This document shows positions 55,777 to 64,000 of a stretch of DNA of 64,000 nt, piece by piece. Position 1 is the stretch's first letter; every line of letters begins with the position of its first letter. The translations under genes were made by a program, and so were the position numbers. Source of the DNA: Apoda limacodes. Taxonomy: Eukaryota; Arthropoda; Insecta; Lepidoptera; Limacodidae. The stretch covers positions 5,332,001-5,396,000 of the forward strand of contig OX291544.1 of the NCBI GenBank assembly GCA_946406115.1, read 5' to 3'. The notes under the pieces were generated by a model. That model did no database searches. It was given only the letters and a program-made list of their open reading frames with translations, and had not been told where the DNA came from.

Positions 55777-56499
55777 AAAAATTTGGTTGCAAAACGAACG
55801 GTTGTATAGGCAGTTTGACAGATTAACACAAAAACACCACCTCGCAGTGTTTTGTTATGCAGTGATTTGTGAATATTTCACCGGTTTTCGAAGGATATTA
55901 TAGATAAACAGGTATTACTTATAGTTATAAAAAACTGTAGGTTAGTAGGTTAGTTAATTACCTAAACTAATATATCCGCATAATTACTCTAACTTATTTA
56001 GTTTTTGAATATTAGAGCATTTTATTACGGCAAGAAAAAACTAAATAGGTTACCCCGAGCGACCCCGAGGTACTCGTATTAATAAATATATTTTCATTTT
56101 AGAGTTGAACATAAAACCAGAAACAGGCGTTGTTTTCGTTTTAACCTTAACAAATTGCCGCTCGGTACCTACTTACATACATAACCAGTGGGACGGTTAG
56201 TAGCTATTAGTAGATAATTAACAAGGTGTGCAGTCACGCACCGACACTATAGAAGTGTCCGAGCTTATTACAAAGTGTCAGAATCATTCAGAAACAAAAT
56301 GCATTAACCTTTCTATTAGTGTAATTTAATACCAGAATAATTATTTTTTCATATTTACCTCTGTTATTATTTTGGGGTGAGACACGAGCTTTAAGTCATG
56401 GAAAAACTATTGACATTAAAAACTAGAGACGCATGATTAATGTTGTATGCCCATACATAAGAATTAGTACATTGTATATTAACGGTGGTAAGGAGAAAA
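55777..56499. other. Noncoding stretch
   Basis: Nothing recognised. Confidence 0.45.
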
Positions 56500-56735
56500 T
56501 TCGGTCGTGGCCGAGGGGTTTCGATTTCACCTTGTTTTCTGATTGGCGGAGGTTAGACTTGCTTTTCAGTGAAGGAAAACATCGTGAGGTTACCTGCATA
56601 CGTCGAAACAAAAAAGACGTATAAGAAGTTCACAATCCGCATTGAGCCCGCGTGTGGCCCAAATCACTCTGGGTGAGGGTACGCCGTACCCCAACAGTGG
56701 GGACGTCTGACGCTGATAAGGGAGGAGAAAATCAC
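56500..56735 (+). mobile_element. SINE
   Basis: Head 'cggtcgtggccgaggggtttcgatttc', body with 'gaaggaaaacatcgtgaggttacctgcatacg', end 'caatccgcattgagcccgcgtgtgg' and 'gccgtaccccaacagtgggga'. The body words are shared with 40938-41170. The B box is not preserved. Confidence 0.7.
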
Positions 56736-56754
56736 TAACTAGTGCTACTACTTA

Positions 56755-56955
56755 GGCTGAAAGCTTTAATGTCTCAAGTAAGGAAAATAAAGCCACCGCC
56801 AGATACATACCTACTTGATAGAATACCGCCCGTGAGTTCTATGAACGCGCGTTTTTCTTTGAGAAAAGTAGAATTTACAAAGAAAATACCCGGGAGTAAT
56901 TAATGTCTTAGCATCTGCTGCCTGCCCGTCATGACACTGTTTACTAACAAGAGGC
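56755..56955 (+). repeat. Family-G dispersed repeat, copy 2
   Basis: 'ggctgaaagctttaatgtctcaag', 'taccgcccgtgag' and 'ctgcccgtcatgacactgtttac' follow the order seen at 47205-47340, with extra sequence between. Confidence 0.5.
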
Positions 56956-58181
56956 TATTTAGAAGACTAGAAAAGTACAAAAAAAAAAATTACTTTTTAA
57001 TAATAAAATCTAGTTTTTAATATAAAAACGTGGTAATTGTAGGTATTAAAAATACTTTTTGATTGAATTTTTTAAGTACAATTGCCTAAAAATTGGTTTC
57101 AAATGCGACCTTGTAGACGTTGTCTTTATGAAGTTAATGTGAGGTACGTTATATTATTATAATTATCTTTTTAACGTAATTTATTTGTTATTATCAACAG
57201 TGTAAATCGTGATAACCCCTTATTAAATAACACTATTAGCTAAAAAATTTAAATTAAAAATCTCATTATTTCCGGCCATTATTAGGTTATCTGTGTTTGC
57301 CTTGCGAGGGCAGCAAAGGTGTGTCAACTAGAAGTAGAGAGCAAGCGACACATCTGACGCCCTACTTCCATAAGATAAACGCCTCTACTCTTGGCATATT
57401 TTGTAACTGTCGCCCTAGTACCGACTGTGCGTAAGTAGGTACAACGATCTACTTGTATAGAGAACAGGGCTAAGACGCGTGGACACACCACTTATCAGTT
57501 ATGAAATCTGCGTACCTAAGCCGTTTTGTAATGTCTCTTGAGACCAACTTGGCAACTTTAGTTACTTGCTGAATCCAAAAAAAACTTAAGCTTTCGTACC
57601 AAAGCAGTGAAAAAGGGAACCTTCAAGATTTCTTGATCCATTTATCCGTCTGTGGGTATTGGTCACTTCGGCATCTACTAATAGCACAGTTTTAGAACTT
57701 GTTCCGCTTCTAACAGTTTCCTTTTTATTTTAATCATTGCAAAAAGGGCTTTTCTGAATAAGAGCTCGAAATTCAAATTATGGAAAGTACGGTTAAGAGG
57801 GTTATGAGGTTATGATATACTAGTATAAGTACTTAATTATGTATAGTAAACCACGTGTAAGTTGAGAAAAAAATGTTGTCAAGTGATAAAGAACTTTGTC
57901 GCTGTAAATCCGACCATAGTCCATAGTTAGAATGGCGTTTTTACTTTTTACCCGACTGCCGAAGACTTTGATTTAATTTGAATGAGTTCCGTCTGCTTAT
58001 AGTTAAATATTTGATGTGTTTTAGGGGCACTTGTTTACTTCTTTTTAGTTTTTGCAGACGGGTTTTTTATTTATTTAATCATTTATTTTTTACGTTATCA
58101 ATCCGATAAGCCAATAAGGTAACTTTGCTGAAATGACACTCACTCTAATAATCTAATATATATCTATCTAATCACTCATTT
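56956..58181. other. Noncoding stretch
   Basis: No gene or known repeat; slightly GC-richer at 57290-57480. Confidence 0.45.
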
Positions 58182-58275
58182 CATGAGGAACCCCATACTA
58201 TGGTGCTTAGAGAAAACGTCGGCAGGGAGCTTATTCCACAATTTAAGCATTCGCGGAAGGAATTTCCTCTGTAAC
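58182..58275 (-). mobile_element. LINE-A internal fragment lacking a 3' end
   Basis: 'gaggaaccccatactatggtgcttagagaaaacgtcggcagggagcttattccaca' matches LINE-A (LPRMLKLWNKLPADVFSKHH on the minus strand). The 3' UTR and tail are absent, as at 47652. Confidence 0.8.
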
Positions 58276-58484
58276 ATATGGTTTATTATCTTTATTTTTA
58301 CCAAAAATAAATTGTCTAGTTTCTGTTTACAATATAATATTTTGTGATATGTGTCACGGTACATAAAATATGATGTAGAATGTATATGTGTATGTACTTA
58401 ACATTTATCATAGAAAAAATTCAACTTAACAATCGCCTTTTCCCGCGCTGTATTTGGTTATCGGCGTAGGATATTTACGTCAAC

Positions 58485-59033
58485 TAGGGTTGCCAGATGG
58501 TCGGGATTTGGCGGGATTCTCCCGAATTATTGTATGTGCTCCCGACTCCCGACGAAGTAAAAAATCTCCCGAAAAACAACTTCATTTTATAAAACAATAA
58601 TTTTAAGTTCCGAATTTACGTTAAGCGAAACGTTGCCGCTCCGACGATCGTAGAAGCGGCAACGTTTCTTTCTACGATCCGCATCGAGCATGCGGCGCAT
58701 GTGGTGAGGTTTTTCAAGAGAATTTCAAGTCTTCTTTAAATAGTGAAAAAGGACAAAAAATAATAAATCTGTGACGTGTAATTACTTGATTAAATTTTGG
58801 TAATTATTGTTAATATAGATAATGAGAAAACCATTTTATGTTTTTTTTGCTAGCATTTATTTATGTAGACATTTCAATCGGCAGCAGACGATGTAATAAT
58901 AATTTAAAATGTTCTTTATACTATATTTACTTTAATTTGATAACCTTTTTTTTGTTTCTCCCGACAAAAGTCCCAAAATCCCGATAAATGGTTTTTTCTC
59001 CCGACAATAAGGTCATTCGATCTGGCAACCCTT
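58485..59033. mobile_element. 549-bp hAT-like non-autonomous transposon with 8-bp target duplication
   Basis: ACGTCAAC stands at 58477-58484 and again at 59034-59041, directly outside the element. The ends are inverted over AGGGTTGCCAGAT. An 8-base duplication and a (C/T)AGGGTTGCC terminus are hallmarks of the hAT superfamily. Internally 'ctcccgac' and 'cccgaa' words recur near both ends as subterminal motifs. No transposase frame, so it depended on an outside enzyme. Confidence 0.9.
58627..58668. repeat. Perfect 14-bp hairpin inside the hAT-like element
   Basis: GAAACGTTGCCGCT at 58627-58640 and its exact inverse AGCGGCAACGTTTC at 58655-58668, with a 14-base loop. GC-rich against an AT-rich background. 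Confidence 0.9.
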
Positions 59034-59272
59034 ACGTCAACACCTTGACTTGCTATAGCTTTAGCTATAGTTCATCCACTGGAATTCGTTTATTGTCATT
59101 CCTGCGAAAAATTTTGATTTTCTGGGATAAAAAATAGCCTATGTCCTACTCTGTCTCTTGATATATCTCTGTGTCAAATTTTAGCTCAACTTGATGGCCC
59201 GAGGCGACTTTAGCAACAACAAACAAACGAACAGACTTTCACAAATATATATTGGTTTGGATTAAAGGTTCA

Positions 59273-59675
59273 TAGACTAAAAACAATAAAAAAATATTAT
59301 TAATTAATACCTTTTTCAGCGTTCACATGTATGAAAGTACAGACAGAACTTACGGCGCGCTAGTCAAATTCACATTATGATCTTTAAACAAGATAATTGT
59401 GATGAACCCCAGTTTGAAAATAAAATTATAAAAAGGGAAACAATTAGAAGAGGTCAGAGGTCAATTTTGCATTCCTACATCAGTGCATCGGCTGCAAAAA
59501 TGTATTTTAGTCACTTACCAGGTGGACCATATATCATGCTATTGCGAGGTATTTTTCAACTGATGCAGCGAACCATAATTTACATACCTGAAAAGGGAAG
59601 CAAAGTTATAAAAACAAGCTAGGATAGAATAAAAACCTTATAAAAAATTTACCCCTGGTAAGTTTATTCCGTAAT
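59273..59675. other. Noncoding stretch with an 81-codon frame
   Basis: 59377-59622 is open on the plus strand (SHLPGGPYIMLLRGIFQLMQ). On the minus strand an acceptor 'cccttttcAG' and a donor 'CACCTG|GTAAGT' enclose about 69 bases, but all three frames there contain stops. No protein family recognised. Confidence 0.35.
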
Positions 59676-59909
59676 TTGAAAACCTTTATCCCTGTGAATA
59701 CCAGCTCCGTCAGCGAACTCGTTCGTGGTTTAAAAACCTTAATACCTTACTGTGGATACAACACTCGCCAGCGGACTTGTTCGTAGTTTAAAAACCTTAA
59801 TCCCTCACTGCGGATACAAAATTCGTGAGCGGACTTGTTCGTTGTTTAAAAACCTTAACCCCTTACTGTGGGTGGATACCACACTCGCCAGCGTACTTGT
59901 TCGTATTAC
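59676..59909. repeat. Four-copy tandem repeat, ~58-bp unit
   Basis: 'aaacctt(t/a)a' starts recur at about 59681, 59735, 59793 and 59851. Each unit carries 'ccttactgtggatac', 'cactcgccagcggacttgttcgta'. Copies differ by about 10-20%. Confidence 0.85.
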
Positions 59910-60590
59910 TTGTTAGTATAGTATATAGTATAGTAGCCGTAGCTCAAAGCGTTGTTTGAGTCTTAAATTATTATTCTTATGGTTCAGACGAAACTTAAAA
60001 ATCGAGTACTTACCAATGTGTATTATTAACTAATATCAAAAAGTGTATGCGTAGTGGACCATAGAGGTAGCGAAGTGATCGAGTTGTACCCGCCGATTCG
60101 AAGATCCTGGTTTGAATTTTTGCGGCAGCAAATACTCATAATTTACATATTGTGAAAATATATCTCTAACCAATACCATTCTAAAAGCACATGATACATT
60201 TTTTTTTGTGCCTACTCAATTTAAAGTCTACATTTTTGGCTCTGAAAGCTTTGTGCATAGGTTTTTGTCAGATATGCAAATAATCAAAGACACGTCTTAG
60301 AAACTCTCTAAATGTTGATTTGGCGAAGCGAAACTGATTTTTAGCTTGTTAGTCTTTAATTGCATTTGAAATTGGCTGATGCATCGTGGAATGAGGAAGG
60401 CGTGTGGGGCCAATAAGCAGCCGTTGCCTCAATTTGCAGATTCCCAGCGATCTGGCAATTATTCTATTAGACAAGTCACGCAAAGTGAAGACTGATGCAA
60501 AACTAATTGGCTAGAATTCCTTCTTCATTGCCAATGCAAGTAATAAAAGTTGCCATCTCCCACATTCTTCTTAACTAAAAGATAGGATTT
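59910..60590. other. Noncoding stretch with a tRNA-like patch
   Basis: 60062-60125 has 'aggtagcgaagtgatcgag' and 'cctGGTTTGAATTTttgc', which resemble pol III A and B boxes and suggest a SINE head. The rest is not recognised. Confidence 0.4.
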
Positions 60591-61368
60591 TTGAAGTGAA
60601 AACTTCTTTAGCGGCGTTGTGCACTTTTTTTGGTATGGGTAAAAAATGATAAACTCGCGTCAGGTCACGTGTCCTAATCGTGGAAATTCGTAAGACGGAA
60701 ACCGTAATGCCACGCCCATTATAATTTTTTTTCTATTATATGTGTTTTTGTCGTGGGGTTGCCTTACCGCTTACATATTTCGATGGCTTAACGTCCCCCT
60801 TCTTTTTTTTTTTTCCTATGATTCTTTCGTGGTTGAGTAAGTTTGTAAGTGATTTACTTTTCTTTATGTATATGTGTATTTAATGGTCTGTCCGTCCGTT
60901 CGTCCGTAAAGAAAATTGAAAACAAACATGTGTGTACATTTAATACTCGTATTTATCTATTTACACGTTTAGCTCCCGCCAGGGGCTTTGTCCGCGTAAA
61001 CTTTTTTACAAATAAAAAACGTTATAATACGTAGATAGCTAGCTCTTTCATCATGAGATCGAGTCGTGTGTCGTCGATGTGAAAGGTTTTGATTTATTTG
61101 TGTCACAATATGCGATGAAAATGACCGTATTTTGTGTATATTTTTATTTTTAGTATTCGCGATTATGAGTAGTACAGGGAGGTTGGATCTGGAATTTTAA
61201 TTCTATGACAGATTGCGATGTCAAATATACTACGTCAAAAAAGTAAATAAACAAACATTATTATTTTTTGACAATGTCAAAGACATGTCTTGTGACATAT
61301 TTGAGTGTTAAGCGCGAATCGTCTGTAAAGGTTTTCACTTCTGCCGGCAATCCCGGAGTGCAACTCGT
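60591..61368 (+). mobile_element. Family-D transposon-like repeat, copy B, with ~400-bp insert
   Basis: Left 'gaagtgaaaacttctttagcggcg', right 'gttttcacttctgccggcaatcccggagtgcaactcg'. It matches 17842-18500 inverted. About 60738-61137 has no partner in copy A and includes a family-E fragment (61090-61140). Copy A has its own, different insert. Confidence 0.75.
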
Positions 61369-62289
61369 TTTTTTTTTTTATTATTGTTTTTGGACTAAAG
61401 TTTATAATGCCATAAATTAAAGTGTCATTTCCATGTTTTTCTTTGAAAATATTTTAAATTTTTTTTCTCCTTTCAACTATCTCTATGCAAGAAAATTACG
61501 TCTCTCCGTTGCTTTAATACGATAATATAATACTTCTTTGGAAAACTTTGGATGGAATCACAGTTTCTTATTCTATTTTGAGATATATCTAGTTGCATAT
61601 TTTACGTGTAAAAGTAAAAGTCCAAGAACAAAGCTATTATTTATGTCTCGATGATCATAAATACAAAGTTAAAGTTCAGAGCTAAATCAAAGATCAATGA
61701 ATGGATACAAGGAAGCGATGCGCTTAAAACTTAGCCAACTTGTCTGTAGTCAGTTAAGTCGCCACTAATCTTATATTTATATTTAGAATCGTGTACTTAA
61801 TTTATTAGTATTTTCTTGTCAACTCTAAATCTAAGTTGGTAGATCTGCAGCAATCTGCTTGGCGAACATAAAACAAATTGCAAAAAGTAGTCCTGCCCGC
61901 ACATGGTCGCGCCACCAACCGGTCTCTGATGCCTAGATCTCGTTTAACATGCCTTATTACACGTCGGCTACAAATCACTTATATCGTAATTTGAAGCGCA
62001 TAGCAACTCGATTACGTAACTGAATCATTGAAAACAACATTCGGAAAATAGTTACGTCGCTTTGAAGTTAGAATGCCAAAGATTAACCGTAACTTTACTA
62101 GAGCTGTATAAACGAAATGTTTATGTTTTTTAGTTAAACTACACCTGGTTTCTTCTATCTTAATTATTCTTACATATTAAAAAAATCTTTCTGTCTGCCT
62201 GTCAGTACACTTACACAGGTTTACATAAAAATTGTCTATACAATAAAATAAAGAACGTGAAATATTATATCAATGAAACGAGTAAAACT
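61369..62289. other. AT-rich noncoding stretch
   Basis: Nothing recognised. Confidence 0.45.
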
Positions 62290-62894
62290 AATTATAGAAC
62301 TTAAAACTAAGGTAGGGCACTGCAAGTACTCGCTCGAATAAGCCACCCGAACAACTAGAGCAGGGCATAGCGAGTACTTGCTCGAATGAGCGGCCCGAAC
62401 TGGGGAAGTACCTCCACCTTACAGAAAACCGCGGCCATAATAACATTGAGTAGTGTTGTGTTCCTGGCGGTGAGTAAGGTTGCCAGAGCTCTTTGAGGAT
62501 TCCCTGCGCGGACAGCGGAGGACCGGCGGTGCTTGTTGCTGTCATGCTCGGCGTAGACGCGGCGTGCTGGTTCGGCGGTCAGGGAGACCTGATGAAACGG
62601 CTGATCGCTGGCCGCCCGCAGGTTGAACGGGATCCCAAACCCAGGGATCACTTAATCTCCGCCCTGGGAGGCTGATCCGCCAGCCTGTGTAAAGTATCTG
62701 AAGTGGTAGTCGTGCCGGAGAAAGAGACCGGAGTGGACCCGGCTACTACAACAGAGGGGGATCAGGGGCCCTTCCGCCCGCCGTGCCAGCAACCGTATTA
62801 TATGTGCCGAGCTTTGGCAGTCTTAGAACCGCACCTTTTGTTTTGTCTGTGCAGTGAATCCTCATCCTTAGTCTAAGTAACTTTTTTATATATT
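62290..62894 (+). mobile_element. 5' region of a non-LTR retrotransposon
   Basis: The composition changes sharply to GC-rich near 62310. 'gagtacttgctcgaatgagcggcccgaactggggaagtacctccaccttacagaaaaccgcgg' and 'ggtgagtaaggttgcc' precede the endonuclease frame and are known from lepidopteran LINE 5' UTRs and their deletion derivatives. 62310-62400 holds a near repeat of 'agggca..gcaagtactcgctcgaat.agc'. Probably the same family as LINE-A, but no overlapping part in the window proves it. Confidence 0.7.
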
Positions 62895-64000
62895 ATGGCC
62901 ATGAGAACGAAAAAGAAAAGAGTTTGTACAGCGGCTACTCCATCCACATATAATGTGGATTTTTGCAACATCAGGGGTATTCACGCAAATCTTAACGCAG
63001 TCCACCACCATCTCGAAACTGCGCAGCCGACCATTCTTTTTCTAACGGAGACGCAGATATCCTGCCCGGCCGACACATCATATCTTCACTATCCCGGCTA
63101 CAAACTCGAACACAATTTTATGAGTCGTGCCGGTGTATGTATGTTCGTCCGGGAGGTCTTCATAGCCTTGAAGACAGGGACCTGTCGATATTGTGGGTGC
63201 GCGTAGATTACGGCGGCCACACTCTTATCTATGCGTGCCTATACAGGTCTCATAGCGGTGACACGGACGTAACTCGACTCTTCCCGCACCTGAGTTTGAC
63301 GACTGACAAAGTTCTAGAGCAATATCCCACAGCAGAACTAGTTATTTTTGGAGACTTTAACGCCCACCATCGCGAGTGGCTCAGTTCTCGAACCAATAAC
63401 TATGCTGGGATATCAACTCATGAATTTGCTCTGACCTATGGATTCTCTCAGCTGGTACTTTCTCCAACGAGAATACCAGATATAGAGGAAGATACGAGCT
63501 CCTTACTGGACCTTCTGCTGACTACTCGTCCGGACGGATACTCCGTCTCAGTGGATGCGCCTCTTGGCTCCACGGACCACTGTCTCGTTCGGACTCAAGT
63601 GTCATGCACACAACCCGATCCTTCTGGGCCAACTAATTGGCGTCGTGTGTTGCACTATAAGTCGGCGGACTGGGATGGATTACGAGAATTTTACGCATCG
63701 TACCCGTGGAGGCAGATCTGCTTTAACTCAGAAGATCCTGACGTCTGCGCAGCTGCAGTCACTGAGACAATCCTTGCTGGTATGGAATGCTATATTCTTA
63801 GCCCGCGAGTAGCTGCCGGCGTCAAAAAACGACCGTGGTCTAATAGGTCTTGCAGAAAAGCTAAAATTCTTAAGCAAAATGCATATGAGACTTGCTTGGA
63901 CCACGGCTCGTTATAATAAGGATCCGAATATTTCTTAGGTAAAACGCAAATTAAATGCTGCCTCGAGGTTCAGTAAGAAAGCAACTGCCAGAGCAAAATT
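62895..64000 (+). pseudogene. LINE endonuclease (APE/EEP type) domain, frameshifted, runs off the window
   Basis: ORF2 start of a jockey/CR1-type LINE. The first frame (62895-63206) has DFCNIRGIHANLNAV and ILFLTETQIS, the N-terminal EEP endonuclease motifs with the catalytic Glu. A frameshift near 63137-63200 moves to a second frame with VIFGDFNAHH (catalytic Asp/Asn), then SPTRIPD and GSTDHCLVR (catalytic SDH-type His). After 63890 another shift and a TAG interrupt the frame before the window ends. The reverse transcriptase would follow to the right. At least two breaks make this copy inactive as read, unless they are assembly errors. Confidence 0.88.

Larger units (their letters stand above)
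58440..59272 (-). mobile_element. Helitron-like element interrupted by a hAT-like insertion
   Basis: Left piece 58440-58484 ('cccgcgctgtatttggttatcggcgtagg') and right piece 59034-59272 ('gctatagctttagctatag', 'gataaaaaatagcctatgtcc', 'caacaaacaaacgaacagactttc') are parts of one Lep1-like element. The CTAG end has decayed. Confidence 0.7.

Noticed and set aside
59377..59622. 81-codon gene, or a minus-strand exon with good splice sites
   Set aside because: The plus frame has no recognised family, and the minus-strand segment between the splice-like sites has stops in all three frames.

Overview
The window looks like noncoding-dominated nuclear DNA of a moth or butterfly (Lepidoptera). It is strongly AT-rich and has no bacterial gene density, operons or ribosome binding sites. 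It is packed with repeat types common in lepidopteran genomes: Lep1-like non-autonomous Helitrons ending CTAG, tRNA-derived SINEs, 5'-truncated non-LTR elements of two families, BEL/Pao, RTE and mariner remnants, and many MITEs. The species call is inference; no unique host marker was available.

Host gene. The one well supported host gene is on the minus strand. Exon 1 (11558-11630) encodes a signal peptide and exon 2 (9251-9387) encodes the start of a long-form C-type lectin domain. Both have canonical splice sites and the phases agree (phase 1 into exon 2, leaving phase 0). The rest of the lectin domain was not found below 9251, so it probably lies beyond the left edge across an intron of more than 9 kb. 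Positions 1-9250 would then be intron 2, and they carry a LINE with an open reverse transcriptase frame. A second, much weaker exon candidate of 57 bases lies at 21087-21143, also on the minus strand.

Left part (1-12 kb): Helitron fragment, LINE-A tails, a 1.5 kb LINE-B copy (3335-4860), a three-copy tandem repeat, a MITE with a TATAA duplication, two copies of one SINE, and the lectin exons. Middle (12-38 kb): a 510-base tandem duplication, a mariner remnant, a MITE nested in a LINE-A tail, a 0.7 kb repeat with a partner at 60.6-61.4 kb, a 1.2 kb truncated LINE-A with reverse transcriptase, a full-length 233-base Helitron, paired divergent repeats, a MITE with long terminal repeats, a BEL/Pao gag-protease ruin and an RTE ruin. 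Right part (38-64 kb): more Helitrons and SINEs, a second LINE-B copy with a 16-base array, a second copy of the long-TIR MITE, a ten-copy 29-base minisatellite grown inside a dispersed repeat, a hAT-like element with an 8-base target duplication inserted in a Helitron, and at the right edge the 5' region and endonuclease domain of a broken LINE.

No CRISPR array, operon, phage, antibiotic or toxin system is present. I did not find a convincing new biological system; the more unusual items are structural (nested insertions, recent tandem growth) plus the unplaced exon-like segments.
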